Position numbers and translations under genes: made by a program. From Burkholderia sp. Bp9143 (lineage in GTDB: Bacteria; Pseudomonadota; Gammaproteobacteria; Burkholderiales; Burkholderiaceae): a stretch of DNA of 64,000 bases. The stretch's first letter is position 1, and each line of letters begins with the position of its first letter. The stretch is taken from assembly GCF_003853645.1 (NCBI RefSeq), contig NZ_QTPO01000005.1:62001-126000 (forward strand). Direction: 5' to 3'. Below the pieces are notes generated by a model. It was given only the letters and a program-made list of their open reading frames with translations. It was not told the origin of the DNA and did no database searches. Of the stretch, positions 55,745-64,000 are shown one piece after another.

Positions 55745-57388
55745 ATGAAAAAGATCTTGATCGTCATTGCCCTGCTCGCCGGACTCGCACAAATGACCTT
55801 GCCGGGCACAGCGCACGCGCAGGCCACCACGGCCCATACGCTCGTGCTCTACGACAATCCGGCCAACGACCCGTATTCGAAGCTCGGCCTGATATACAGC
55901 ATCATGTTGAGGAACCTGCTTGGCCACTTCAATACGACGGTCGATCTGGTTCCGATACAGAACTATACGTCCGGCATGGTCGCAAACCACGACGTCACGT
56001 TCTACATCGGCGACTACTACAACAACCCGATTCCGACGGCATTCATGAGCGACGTGATGACCGCCACGAAGACGGTGGTCTGGTTCAAGTACAACTTGTG
56101 GCAGCTCGCGTGGAACACGGCCTATACGTTCAACCAGACCTACGGGTTCGGCTTTCAAGGCCTTGCCGGGATGAACGCGACGCCTTCGTCGAGCAATCCG
56201 AATCCCGGCTTCTACGACACGGTCACGTACAAGAACCTGTCGATGGTCAAGTATTACGCGTATAACGCATCGACCGGCGCCATCAACGCGGACCCGGATG
56301 TCGGGCTGACCCAGGTCATCGATGCCACCAAGGCGCAGGTGCTCGTCACCATCAAGAACAGCCAGAGCGGTGCAACCGCGCCATACGTCATGCGCTCAGG
56401 CAAGTTCTGGTACTTCGCGGACATGCCGTTCTCCTATATCGGACCGACGGATCGATATCTGGTGATATGCGACATGCTGCACGACATCCTGCAAACCAAT
56501 GCACCGGTGAATCATCGAGCGCTCGTGCGTCTCGAGGATCTCGACGCGTATACGACGACGAGTTCGATGAAGCAGCTCTCGGACTACCTGTACTCGAAGA
56601 GGATCAAGTTCACGATGGCGACCATCCCGCTGTATACGGATCCGAACGGCTTTTACAACGGCGGCGTGTCGGAGACGATCCATCTCGCGCAGGCAACTGG
56701 CCTCAAGAGTGCGTTGAACTATGCACTCTTGCGCGGCGGCTCGATCGTGATGCACGGCTACACGCACCAGTACGACTCGACACCGAACCTTCTGAACGCA
56801 GTCAGCGGCAGCGACTTCGAGTTCTGGTATGCGGTGCAGAATCGTCCGGTCGATGAGGACTCCGTGCAATGGGCGAAAGGCAGAATGGCCGATGGCCTGC
56901 TCGAGTTCACGCTCAACGGCTACAAGATAGTCGGCTGGGCCGCGCCGCAGTATCAGATGTCGCCGAAGGCAGCTGCGGCCACGGCGCAGACGTTCCCGAC
57001 CACGTTCCAGCGGGCCGTCTACTACACGTCGACCAATCCGCAAATCGGAACGGGGGCGGCCAACCAGGACTTTTCGGCCGGGCAGTTTTTCCCGTACATC
57101 ATCAACTCCGATTACTACGGGCAGCGGATCATTCCCGAGAACCTGGGCAGCGTCCAGTACAACATCTGCAATATCGACCCGTTCTCGTGCATCACGTACA
57201 CGTGGCAGCAACTCATCACCAACGCCACGTATGGCCTGGCGGTGCGGGACGGCTTCGCGTCGTTCTTCTTCCATCCGTACTGGCTTGAACCCGATCTTCG
57301 ATTGCCGGCTTACCAGGACTTCCAGAGTCTCGTGACCGGCATCACGAATCTCGGCTACACGTGGGTAGACGGCACGACGGCGAAGTGA
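55745..57388 (+). CDS. Exported DUF2334-type polysaccharide deacetylase-like protein
   Basis: A 547-residue secreted protein with a signal peptide (ILIVIALLAGLAQMTLPGTAHA, cut before Gln26). The second half has the deacetylase-like catalytic pair: VRLEDLDAYT (residues 261-270, with metal-binding Asp) and MHGYTHQYD (336-344, HxxxH). The first half (30-240) is a beta-rich domain of unknown role (YDNPANDPYSKLGL). DUF2334 proteins belong to the polysaccharide deacetylase superfamily. Removal of acetyl groups from a ManNAc- or GlcNAc-containing polymer would fit the locus; whether this protein is an active deacetylase is inferred. A strong GGAG-like site precedes its ATG. Confidence 0.75.
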   Translation: MKKILIVIALLAGLAQMTLPGTAHAQATTAHTLVLYDNPANDPYSKLGLIYSIMLRNLLGHFNTTVDLVPIQNYTSGMVANHDVTFYIGDYYNNPIPTAFMSDVMTATKTVVWFKYNLWQLAWNTAYTFNQTYGFGFQGLAGMNATPSSSNPNPGFYDTVTYKNLSMVKYYAYNASTGAINADPDVGLTQVIDATKAQVLVTIKNSQSGATAPYVMRSGKFWYFADMPFSYIGPTDRYLVICDMLHDILQTNAPVNHRALVRLEDLDAYTTTSSMKQLSDYLYSKRIKFTMATIPLYTDPNGFYNGGVSETIHLAQATGLKSALNYALLRGGSIVMHGYTHQYDSTPNLLNAVSGSDFEFWYAVQNRPVDEDSVQWAKGRMADGLLEFTLNGYKIVGWAAPQYQMSPKAAAATAQTFPTTFQRAVYYTSTNPQIGTGAANQDFSAGQFFPYIINSDYYGQRIIPENLGSVQYNICNIDPFSCITYTWQQLITNATYGLAVRDGFASFFFHPYWLEPDLRLPAYQDFQSLVTGITNLGYTWVDGTTAK

Positions 57389-57494
57389 CGCGGGCTGACG
57401 GCAGCCTCGTGCGACCCGCAGCGGCAACGCGGGTCGCACGTTTGCGTTTGATCGGCTACGATGACGCGGGGGAAATGCTTCCGGGGAGGTCGCG

Positions 57495-58466
57495 ATGATC
57501 ACGTACGCCATCCCGGCCTTGCGCAGGCTCCAACAGCGTCTGGGCTGGTTCCGACAGGCCCGCCGGCCGCGCCGGCGCTCGCACGCGTCGCGTTCTTTCC
57601 GCGCGGCGACGCTCGCGGTCGTCGGTGCATCGCTTGCCATGGCCGCGTGTAGCTGGACGGCGCACGACGTCTACGCTGACGGAATCGTCTGGCAGGTGGA
57701 CAACACGACGACGAATCCCGTCGGAAACTGGCAACAGCTCGGCGTGCACGATCTGTTGATCCAGTGGGTCGTCGTCGACGATACCGCGTACGTTGCCAAC
57801 ACCCGCATCCGTCCCGCGGCGCACCTTCCCGACTGGGAACGCATCGGTCGCGAGCCGTGGGCCAGAAACGTCATCCTGGGCCTGGCCGGCTACCAGGACG
57901 AAGCGCGGGCACGCACCCATCTGTCGACACTCGCGGATCAGTCCGTGGAAGTCGCACGCGTACCTGTCCCGTTGCATGTCACCGGCTACTACTTTCCGGT
58001 CGAAATCGATCCGACCTGGCAGGACGCGCCCAAGCTTGCCGAGATCCTGAAGGGGCTGCCGCGCCCGCTGTGGGTGAGCGTCTACGACCAGACCAACATC
58101 GGCGGAAAGGCACTGGCGGACTGGCTCGCGTCGTGGCTGCCTTCGGATGTCGGGGTGTTCTTCCAGGACGGCTGCGGCGTATATGCGCGCGAAGCATACG
58201 TCGCTCGCACCTATCTCGATGCGCTGGTTGCGCGCCTGGGAAAACGACGCGTGCGGATGATCGCCGAGGCCTTCCGGCCAGCCGAGCATGGTGGATTCCG
58301 TGCGGCCAGCGCCGAAGAATTGAGCAAGCAGCTAGCGGCTTATCGGGGCAATCCGGTCTACCTGTTCGATGGCCCGCACTATGTATCGGACAAGCTCACC
58401 CGTGAACTCGTCACCAGACCGGCCGAGCCGCCGGCGGTCGAGCCCGCCAGAACGAGTAGCCCCTGA
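57495..58466 (+). CDS. Exported lipoprotein-like protein, possible TIM-barrel glycosidase
   Basis: A 323-residue protein with a long basic N-terminus, a hydrophobic segment and a lipobox-like SLAMAAC (Cys52), which suggests lipidation. The start of the mature part, GIVWQVDNTTTNPVGNWQQLG followed by LLIQWVVVDDTAY, resembles DUF4434-like barrels, and WVSVYDQTNIGG and VGVFFQDGCGVYAREAY could be barrel strands. It has no clear acid pair. Its role in the exopolysaccharide locus is inferred from position, 106 bases after the deacetylase-like gene. The true start could be shorter than ATG 57495, as the first 33 residues look unlike a normal signal. Confidence 0.55.
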   Translation: MITYAIPALRRLQQRLGWFRQARRPRRRSHASRSFRAATLAVVGASLAMAACSWTAHDVYADGIVWQVDNTTTNPVGNWQQLGVHDLLIQWVVVDDTAYVANTRIRPAAHLPDWERIGREPWARNVILGLAGYQDEARARTHLSTLADQSVEVARVPVPLHVTGYYFPVEIDPTWQDAPKLAEILKGLPRPLWVSVYDQTNIGGKALADWLASWLPSDVGVFFQDGCGVYAREAYVARTYLDALVARLGKRRVRMIAEAFRPAEHGGFRAASAEELSKQLAAYRGNPVYLFDGPHYVSDKLTRELVTRPAEPPAVEPARTSSP

Positions 58467-58523
58467 TCGTGGCTGCACCGGAGCGCCAACGCAGACGGCA
58501 AACCCCAGGCCGGCTGCCGTTCG

Positions 58524-58556
58524 GTAGAAAAACAAAACGCCCCGCCGAAACGGCGA
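58524..58556 (-). terminator. Rho-independent terminator of the glutathione S-transferase gene
   Basis: On the minus strand, GCCTCGCCG, a TTT loop and CGGCGGGGC form a stem with one mismatch, followed by GTTTTGTTTTTC. This is a good intrinsic terminator about 90 bases after the transferase stop codon. It also separates the convergent exopolysaccharide operon. Confidence 0.75.
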
Positions 58557-58645
58557 GGCGCAATGCGGATCGCTCGGCCGCATCGGCGGTTCGTTTCGAT
58601 GCGCGCGCCTGTCGTCCGGTTGAAAGCACGAACAGGCCTTGTGCG

Positions 58646-59308
58646 TCAGAACTCCATGTCGAGTTCGTCGATGTCTTCATGCTCCGCTTTCGCGGCCTCG
58701 ATCCACTCCGCAACGAACGGATGCGCGAGCATGCGCATGCAGTACTCGGCGATATCGGGCTCGAGTTTCACGTCGTAGGTCAGGAATCGCGTGACGACCG
58801 GCGCGTACATCGCATCGGCGACGCCGATCTGTTCGCCGAACAGCCAGGGGCCGCCATACGCGGCCAGGCACTCGCGCCAGATCGTCACGATGCGCTCGAT
58901 GTCGTGCTGCGCACGCGACCAGATCCGGAAACCCGGAAAATGCGCACGCAGGTTCATCGGCAGCGCGGAGCGCAGCGCGCTGAAACCGGAATGCATCTCG
59001 CCGCAGATCGACCGGCAATGCGCGCGCGCACGCCGGTCGCCGGGCAGCAGCCGCGCCTGCGGCCGGATTTCGTTCAGGTATTCGGCGATCGCGAGCGTGT
59101 CCCACACCGTGCTGCCGTCGTGCGTCAGGCACGGCACGAGAATCGACGGCGACAGCAGCAGCAGCTCCGCGCGCGACGCCGCATCGATCGGCACGCTGAC
59201 CGTCTCGAACGCGAGCCCGCTCAGCTTCGCGAGCAGCCAGCCGCGCATCGACCACGACGAGTAATTGCGGCTGCTGATGGTCAACGTCGTCTGTCCGGTA
59301 GATTCCAT
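58646..59308 (-). CDS. Glutathione S-transferase family protein
   Basis: A 220-residue GST-fold protein. The N-terminal thioredoxin-like half (TLTISSRNYSSWSMRGWLLA) has the Ser-rich SSWSMR site and the cis-Pro in SILVPCLTHDG, then TVWDTLAIAEYLNE, which binds glutathione. The C-terminal helical half contains GPWLFGEQIGVADAMYAPVV, the N-capping box segment. GGGGAG lies before the ATG at 59308. The function is probably conjugation or reduction of an electrophile; substrate unknown. It has its own terminator and is a single gene. Confidence 0.88.
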   Translation of the reverse strand: MESTGQTTLTISSRNYSSWSMRGWLLAKLSGLAFETVSVPIDAASRAELLLLSPSILVPCLTHDGSTVWDTLAIAEYLNEIRPQARLLPGDRRARAHCRSICGEMHSGFSALRSALPMNLRAHFPGFRIWSRAQHDIERIVTIWRECLAAYGGPWLFGEQIGVADAMYAPVVTRFLTYDVKLEPDIAEYCMRMLAHPFVAEWIEAAKAEHEDIDELDMEF

Positions 59309-59621
59309 GTCGCTCCCCTGCCGATTGCCGTTCGTGCCCCTGCACCGAAAACGCGCGCCGCACCATGCGAACCGCACCACGCCTGTGCGACGCGTTCGCC
59401 GATCTGGCGCAACGACGCACGGTACTGCGGCACGGCCTGCGGGCCGAACCGCGGCGGCAGCGCATCGCGTTCGGTCGTCCGGCTGCACGCGCCGCATGAA
59501 TCGCCGCGCGTATCGCCAGGCATACCGCCGCGTTCGCGAACCGCGTGCAACGTGCGTGCCAGCCGCACGCTGGCACACGGCTTGCCTCGCTCAACTCAAC
59601 GTGACGCAACGAGCAACGGTC
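59309..59621. other. Gap between divergent GST and PHA depolymerase genes
   Basis: About 310 bases without a convincing gene. It must hold both promoters, but I could not pick a clear pair of hexamers. Base composition is like coding DNA, and no strong dyad stands out. Confidence 0.4.
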
Positions 59622-60980
59622 ATGAATCTGCTTGCCTATCCGTTCTACCAATGGTCTGCCGAATGCCTGCGCCCGGCGCGCGCATGGGCGGCCGCCACAC
59701 GCGCGACGATGTCGCTGTGGCCGCCCGCCACGTCGACGCCGACGGGCCGCATGGTCGACGCGCTGTGCGAACTGCTCGAATGCTGCGCGTTCTCGCACCG
59801 GCGTCCGCCGTTCGGCATCGCATCGATCGTCGTCGATGGCGAACCGGTGCCGATCGTCGAGGAAACCGCGGCGGCCACGCCGTTCGGCACGCTGCTGCAT
59901 TTCCGCAAGGCGCGGCCGGTTGCGCGCCAGCCGCGCGTGCTGATCGTCGCGCCGATGTCCGGGCATTTCGCGACGCTGCTGCGCGGCACGGTCAGCACGA
60001 TGCTGGCCGATCACGACGTGTACATCACCGACTGGCACAACCCGCGCGACATCCCGCTCGCGGCCGGGCGCTTCGGCTTCGACGAATACGTCGGGCACGT
60101 GATCGATTTCATTCGCCAGATCGGCCCGGACGCGCACGTGCTCGCGATCTGCCAGCCGACCGTCGCCGCGCTTTCGGCGGTCGCGCTAATGGCTGCCGCC
60201 GGCGATCCGGCCCAACCCGCGAGCCTGACGCTGATGGCGGGGCCGATCGACTGCCGCGTGAATCCGACGAAGGTCAACGCGCTCGCCACGAGCCGGCCGA
60301 TCGAATGGTTCGCGCACAACCTGATCAGCGTGGTGCCGGCCGGCTTCGCCGGTGCGCAGCGTTGCGTGTATCCGGGCTTCGTGCAGGTCGGCGCGTTCAT
60401 GTCGATGAATCCCGACCGCCATGCCGCTTCGTTTGCCGACCTGTACTACGAGCGCGCGAAAGGCGACCCCGCGAAGGCCGACACGCTGCGCGACTTCTAC
60501 GACGAATACTTCGCGACGGCCGACCTCACCGCGGAGTTCTATCTGGAAACGGTCGAGAAAGTGTTCCAGCAATACGCGCTCGCGCGCGGCGAACTGACGG
60601 TCGGCGGCCGGCTGGTGGAACCGGCCGCGATCCACCGCACCGCGTTGCTGACGATCGAGGGCGAGAAGGATGACATCTGCGCCGTGGGCCAGACGGTGGC
60701 CGCGCAGGAGCTGTGTTCGGGATTGCCGCCCTACCTGAAAACGCACCACGTGCAGACGGGCGCAGGCCACTATGGCGTGTTCAACGGCAGCCGCTGGGAA
60801 ACGCAGATCTATCCGATCGTGCGTGCGACGATCCATGACAACGAGCCGTACGATCGCACTGCCGATACGGACGGCGGAGCGAGCGGCACGCACTACGTGA
60901 CGCTGCGGTCATTGCTCGACGCGCGCGCGGCCGGTCACGATGCGGCGACGGCCGCGACACAATCCGATCACGTGCACTGA
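59622..60980 (+). CDS. phaZ: Intracellular polyhydroxyalkanoate depolymerase
   Basis: A 452-residue alpha/beta-hydrolase that breaks down stored poly-3-hydroxybutyrate. It opens MNLLAYPFYQWSAECLRPARAWA and has TDWHNPRDIPLAAGRFGFDEYV, the conserved segment before the nucleophile elbow, and VLAICQPTVAALSA, where Cys replaces the Ser of a lipase box, as in PhaZ of Cupriavidus. The Asp and His partners are expected in LLTIEGEKDDI and GAGHYGVFNG. There is no signal peptide. No pha synthesis genes are adjacent. Confidence 0.9.
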   Translation: MNLLAYPFYQWSAECLRPARAWAAATRATMSLWPPATSTPTGRMVDALCELLECCAFSHRRPPFGIASIVVDGEPVPIVEETAAATPFGTLLHFRKARPVARQPRVLIVAPMSGHFATLLRGTVSTMLADHDVYITDWHNPRDIPLAAGRFGFDEYVGHVIDFIRQIGPDAHVLAICQPTVAALSAVALMAAAGDPAQPASLTLMAGPIDCRVNPTKVNALATSRPIEWFAHNLISVVPAGFAGAQRCVYPGFVQVGAFMSMNPDRHAASFADLYYERAKGDPAKADTLRDFYDEYFATADLTAEFYLETVEKVFQQYALARGELTVGGRLVEPAAIHRTALLTIEGEKDDICAVGQTVAAQELCSGLPPYLKTHHVQTGAGHYGVFNGSRWETQIYPIVRATIHDNEPYDRTADTDGGASGTHYVTLRSLLDARAAGHDAATAATQSDHVH

Positions 60981-61035
60981 CCTCGCGCGGGATGGCAACG
61001 ATCGGCGCGGCACATCCGCGTAGCCAATGAATCGC

Positions 61036-61060
61036 CCCGCCGGGGTGGCGGGGCGCGATA
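61036..61060. terminator. GC-rich hairpin after the PHA depolymerase gene
   Basis: GCCCCGCC, a GGGGT-type loop and GGCGGGGC form a perfect 8-base-pair stem about 55 bases after the phaZ stop. It has no T run on either strand, so termination would be imperfect. It sits between convergent phaZ and the small exported protein gene. Confidence 0.45.
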
Positions 61061-61103
61061 CCGGGCAGTGCGCAAGCGGCGACGCTCGCGCGGCCCGCCT
61101 GTG

Positions 61104-61565
61104 TTACGAACAGGCCTTGCCGTGCGACGCGTGGTAACCCTTCGACTTCGCATCGGCTTCCGACATGTAGCTGCCGTGCTTCGTCTTGCCGTAGTACTTG
61201 TCGGTCGAGCAGTGGTAGACCTTCGTGCTGTCGTTGACCCACACCTTGCCCGCGCCGCCGCCAGGCGCCGCTGCGGCGGTCGTCGCGGGCGCGCTCTTCG
61301 CCGGTGCCGCGCCGGATGCAGCGGAAGCCGCGGTCGCGGGGGCCGCGGCCGGTGCGCTGGCCGCGGCTGCCGACGATGCGCCGTACCACGTCTTCACGCC
61401 CTTGTGACCGGCGCATGCGCCCTTCTTCGACGCGCCCGAGTAGAACGAGCCGTCCTTGCACAGCCCGGTCGTGCCGGCCGGCGCGCTGGCCGGAACCTGT
61501 GCGAACGCACCGATCGACACGCCCATGCCCGCGACGAGCGCGGCGATCAACATTGTCTTTTTCAT
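61104..61565 (-). CDS. Exported Ala/Pro-linker protein with DUF3761-like domain
   Basis: A 153-residue secreted protein. The signal peptide MKKTMLIAALVAGMGVSIGAFAQ ends near residue 23. A first domain (GLCKDGSFYSGASKKGACAGHKGVKTWYG, residues 35-62) with two Cys matches DUF3761-like modules; a long Ala/Pro linker (63-107) follows, and the C-terminal domain (VYHCSTDKYYGKTKHGSYMSEADAKSKGYHAS) has two more Cys. Function unknown; the last part resembles a small nuclease-inhibitor-like or peptidoglycan-binding module only loosely. AGGAG lies 6 bases before the second of two adjacent ATG codons, chosen as the start. Confidence 0.75.
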   Translation of the reverse strand: MKKTMLIAALVAGMGVSIGAFAQVPASAPAGTTGLCKDGSFYSGASKKGACAGHKGVKTWYGASSAAAASAPAAAPATAASAASGAAPAKSAPATTAAAAPGGGAGKVWVNDSTKVYHCSTDKYYGKTKHGSYMSEADAKSKGYHASHGKACS

Positions 61566-61632
61566 CATCCTCTCCTGATTTGCCTGAACGGGAAAAACGG
61601 CCCGACGCGATGCCGGGAATACCGCGCCGGGG

Positions 61633-61770
61633 TCAACGTACCCAGCGGCACACGCGGTGATGGTGGTGATCGAAATGGCACACGCGGTGCGAATGGGCTT
61701 CGGCCAGCGCCGGCACGAGGGCGGCGCAGGCAACGGCCGTCACGGTCAGAATCTTCGCGATGCGGGTCAT
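61633..61770 (-). CDS. His-rich exported mini-protein
   Basis: A 45-residue protein with a signal peptide (ILTVTAVACAALVPALAEA, about 7-25) and a mature part of only about 20 residues, HSHRVCHFDHHHHRVCRWVR. Two HRVC repeats flank a HHHH run, giving seven or more His and two Cys, a good metal-binding composition. AGGAGA lies 6-7 bases before ATG at 61770. It is the first gene of a short minus-strand pair with the DUF3761-like gene, 67 bases apart. A periplasmic metal-binding role is an inference. Confidence 0.6.
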   Translation of the reverse strand: MTRIAKILTVTAVACAALVPALAEAHSHRVCHFDHHHHRVCRWVR

Positions 61771-61997
61771 GGACATTCTCCTGGGTAGGCCAGCCGGTGG
61801 TCCGGCTGTTACGTCCTTAACGCCGGTCGCCGACGCGCCGTGCACCGCACCTGCATCGAATTGACGATCTTTGACACCGTGTAACGAAACGTCACGCAAG
61901 GCTGACAAACTGCCGTCTTTTTTTTGATTTTCCTTACGCGTGAATGCTTCGGAAGACGAATGATCCAAGCAGGACCAGATGCGGGAAAAGGACCCAT

Positions 61998-62020
61998 AAA
62001 AAAAACCGCCCGAAGGCGGT
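61998..62020 (-). terminator. Rho-independent terminator downstream of the ABC transporter operon
   Basis: On the minus strand, ACCGCC, loop TTCG, GGCGGT followed by eight T residues (62020-61998) is a strong intrinsic terminator with a stable tetraloop. It lies about 200 bases beyond the ATPase stop codon and just past a leftover reading frame. Confidence 0.85.
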
Positions 62021-62029
62021 CTGTCGTGG

Positions 62030-62221
62030 CTACGCGGATGCCTCGCATCCGGGACGACCGGGCCATGCGCCCGCATCGCCCCACGGCGTCGGCGCGGGCA
62101 CGTCGCGTGGCCCTTCGACGTCGATCGACTTGAAATCGGCCGGCCCGACGATCTCCAGATGCTCCATGTCGGGCGAGTGGTCGAACAGGTAATTGGCGTT
62201 CCAGGTTGCAGCGGCGCCCGC
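62030..62221 (-). pseudogene. Open frame after the ABC ATPase stop codon, possible gene remnant
   Basis: Directly after the TAA of the ATPase gene the same reading frame stays open for 63 codons to TAG at 62030-62032. The translation (WNANYLFDHSPDMEHLEIVG, then PADFKSIDVEG and PRDVPAPTPWGDAG) looks like real protein, not random sequence, but there is no ribosome binding site; the first ATG would leave 45 residues. It may be the C-terminal remnant of a once larger downstream gene, fused by deletion to the end of the ATPase gene. I do not recognise the parent family. Stop-codon readthrough is a less likely alternative. Confidence 0.4.
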
Positions 62222-62989
62222 TTACTTGAGCCGCCCCGACAGGAACTGTCCGAGCCGCTCGCTCTTCGGATTCACGAGAATCTGCTGCGGATCGCCTTCC
62301 TCTTCGATCTTCCCCTGGTGCAGGAAGATCACGTGGTTCGACACGTTGCGCGCGAAGCCCATCTCGTGCGTGACGACGACCATCGTGCGCCCTTCCTCGG
62401 CCAGCTTCTGCATCACCTTCAGCACTTCGCCGACGAGTTCCGGATCGAGCGCCGACGTCGGCTCGTCGAACAGCATCACCTCGGGTTCCATCGCGAGCGC
62501 GCGCGCGATCGCGACGCGCTGCTGCTGGCCGCCCGACAGGTGCGACGGATACATGCCCTCGACGCGCGGCGCGAGGCCGACCTTCTCCAGATACTTGCGT
62601 GCCCGCGCAACGGCTTCATCCTTGCCGATCCCCAGCACGGCCATGGGTGCCTCGATCACGTTCTCGAGCACCGTCATGTGCGCCCACAGGTTGAAGTGCT
62701 GGAACACCATCGACAGCTTCGTGCGCATCCGCTGCAGCTGCTTCTGGTCGGCCACGCGCAGCGAGCCGTTGCGGTCGCGCGCGGTCTGGATTTGCTCGCT
62801 GCCGATCGTGATCTGCCCCGAGCACGGCTGCTCGAGGAAGTTGATGCAACGCAGGAACGTGCTCTTGCCGGAGCCGCTCGAGCCGATGATGCTGATCACG
62901 TCGCCGGCCTTCGCCTTCATCGAGACGCCCTTCAACACCTCGTTGTCGCCGAACTTCTTGTGCAGGTTGTCAACGGTGAGCTTGTACAT
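62222..62989 (-). CDS. Amino-acid ABC transporter ATP-binding protein (HisP/AotP type)
   Basis: A 255-residue ABC ATPase for polar or basic amino-acid uptake (His/Arg/Orn). It has Walker [10 protein letters not shown] (36-44), the Q-loop [17 protein letters not shown], signature [17 protein letters not shown], Walker [17 protein letters not shown] and the H-loop VVTHEMGFA. An insertion after Walker A ([18 protein letters not shown]) is typical of HisP and AotP. AAGGATC precedes the ATG at 62989. It follows the permease gene by 20 bases and is the last complete gene of its operon. Confidence 0.92.
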   Translation of the reverse strand: MYKLTVDNLHKKFGDNEVLKGVSMKAKAGDVISIIGSSGSGKSTFLRCINFLEQPCSGQITIGSEQIQTARDRNGSLRVADQKQLQRMRTKLSMVFQHFNLWAHMTVLENVIEAPMAVLGIGKDEAVARARKYLEKVGLAPRVEGMYPSHLSGGQQQRVAIARALAMEPEVMLFDEPTSALDPELVGEVLKVMQKLAEEGRTMVVVTHEMGFARNVSNHVIFLHQGKIEEEGDPQQILVNPKSERLGQFLSGRLK

Positions 62990-63009
62990 GCTTGATCCTT
63001 TCTTGCGAA

Positions 63010-63723
63010 TTAGTGGCCGCGCGGCGAGAGGTACGCGAGCCAGCGCGTCTCGAGCTTGCGGAACGCCCAGATGAGCGTGAACACGACGATGGCGTACAGC
63101 ACGGCGGCGATGCCGTAGGCCTGGAACGACATGTACGTCGCGGAGTTGACGTCGCGCGTGACCTTCAGGATGTCGGGCACGGTCGCGGTGAACGCGAGCG
63201 TCGTCGCGTGCAGCATCAGGATCACTTCGTTGCTGTAGCTCGGCAGCGAGCGGCGCAGCGCGGACGGCAGGATGATGCGCGTATAGAGCTTGAAGCGCGA
63301 CATCCCGTAGGCCATCCCGGCCTCGATCTCGCCGGCCGAGGTTGCCTTGATCGAACCCGCGAAGATCTCGGTCGCATACGCGCATTCGTTCAGCACGAAC
63401 GCGAGCAGCGTGCAGTTCATCGCGTTGCGGAAGAACGCGTCGAGCAGCACGTGGTTGTGCACGACCTGCAGGCTGTAGATGCCGGTGTAGCACATCAGCA
63501 GCTGCACGTAGAGGGGCGTGCCGCGGAACACGTATGTATAGAGCCATACCGGGCCGGAGATCCAGCGGTTCGACGACGCGCGCGCGATCGCGAGCGGCAC
63601 GGCCAGCGCGAAGCCGAGCGCGATCGACACGACCAGCAGCCACAGCGTGATCGCGAGGCCGCTGAAGCGGTAGCCGTCGGTATAGAGATAGCTTTGCCAG
63701 TACTGGCTGACGAGTTCGATCAC
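63010..63723 (-). CDS. Amino-acid ABC transporter permease (HisM type)
   Basis: A 237-residue inner-membrane permease with about five helices. The EAA loop that contacts the ATPase is visible as [31 protein letters not shown], and [17 protein letters not shown] is the conserved first segment of HisM/GlnP-type permeases. Its start overlaps the stop of the upstream permease gene by four bases (ATGA). Substrate is inferred from the HisP/AotP-type ATPase. Confidence 0.9.
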   Translation of the reverse strand: MIELVSQYWQSYLYTDGYRFSGLAITLWLLVVSIALGFALAVPLAIARASSNRWISGPVWLYTYVFRGTPLYVQLLMCYTGIYSLQVVHNHVLLDAFFRNAMNCTLLAFVLNECAYATEIFAGSIKATSAGEIEAGMAYGMSRFKLYTRIILPSALRRSLPSYSNEVILMLHATTLAFTATVPDILKVTRDVNSATYMSFQAYGIAAVLYAIVVFTLIWAFRKLETRWLAYLSPRGH

Positions 63724-64000
63724 AGTGCAAGCCTCCGGACGCCGACGGAATAACGCTTCTCGAGGTGGTGCAGCACGACGTTCGACACCGTCGTGATCGC
63801 GAGGTAGATCGCGCCGGCCGCGAGCGTGAAGAAGAAGAAATCGAGCGTGCTCTTGCCGGCATCCTGCGATGCCTTCACGACATCGGCGAGACCGATGATC
63901 GACACCAGCGCGGTGGCCTTCACGAGCACCTGCCAGTTGTTGCCGATGCCCGGCAGCGCGAAGCGCATCATCTGCGGGAACAGGATCCGGTGGAACACGC
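63720..64000 (-). CDS. Amino-acid ABC transporter permease (HisQ type), 3' part
   Basis: The last 93 residues of a HisQ/GlnP-type permease; the start lies beyond the right edge. The visible segment begins just after the EAA loop ([26 protein letters not shown]) and includes [19 protein letters not shown] and a final membrane helix. It pairs with the HisM-type permease to form the transmembrane channel. The binding-protein gene expected upstream of this operon is outside the window. Confidence 0.88.
   Translation of the reverse strand, partial: VFHRILFPQMMRFALPGIGNNWQVLVKATALVSIIGLADVVKASQDAGKSTLDFFFFTLAAGAIYLAITTVSNVVLHHLEKRYSVGVRRLAL

Overview
The window looks like a stretch of a Burkholderia replicon, most likely a Burkholderia cepacia complex secondary chromosome. 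The DNA is very G+C rich, codon third positions are almost all G or C, and several loci match known Burkholderia organisation: an anthranilate dioxygenase operon in andAc-andAd-andAb-andAa order with a divergent AraC-type andR, a catR/catBAC cluster, and a wsp operon headed by a kinase/receiver protein (wspHRR type). I see no insertion sequences, tRNA or rRNA genes, or CRISPR arrays. The gene identities come from reading the translations; no database search was run.

Layout. 1-3690 (minus): wspHRR-wspA-wspB-wspC, a surface-sensing chemosensory pathway that in known cases feeds c-di-GMP synthesis. 4238-5821: a CPA1 Na+/H+ antiporter. 6065-9167: an acetolactate synthase-like enzyme plus an aldehyde dehydrogenase. 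9561-10181: a HigB/HigA-type toxin-antitoxin pair. 10233-11519: a DUF445 membrane protein. 11684-16179: anthranilate dioxygenase and its regulator. 16377-19765: catR and catBAC. Together these last two blocks convert anthranilate to catechol and catechol to 3-oxoadipate enol-lactone. 19833-22541: a TssE-like orphan, a quinone reductase with a LysR regulator, and a small gene behind a LexA box. 22734-25926: fadH and an AraC regulator. 26159-29914: a two-subunit aconitase X enzyme, two MarR paralogues and a LysR regulator. 29979-34108: an EmrA-EmrB-OMF tripartite efflux pump. 34173-38380: a CHAP-like protein, a LysR regulator, an MHS-family transporter and an amidohydrolase.

38427-58466 is the most unusual part. 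It holds a glmS gene, an exported toroid-like protein, wecB (UDP-GlcNAc 2-epimerase), an exported protein of unknown function, a Cache-type chemoreceptor, a MotB/MotA-like pair next to a protein joining a CRP-type cyclic-nucleotide module to a FliG-like C-terminus, an exported clan GH-A hydrolase, nfrA- and nfrB-like genes (NfrB carrying a C-terminal MshEN c-di-GMP-binding module), a small exported protein, a polysaccharide-deacetylase-like protein and an exported lipoprotein-like protein. I read it as a c-di-GMP-controlled, ManNAc-containing exopolysaccharide locus resembling the E. coli phage-N4 glycan receptor system, interrupted or accompanied by a non-flagellar motor module. The intergenic regions carry four sigma-54-like promoters and five copies of a TGAAACG word, which suggests shared control.

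58646-64000: a glutathione S-transferase, an intracellular PHA depolymerase, two small exported proteins, and the distal part of an amino-acid ABC transporter operon (ATPase, permease, partial permease) cut by the window edge.
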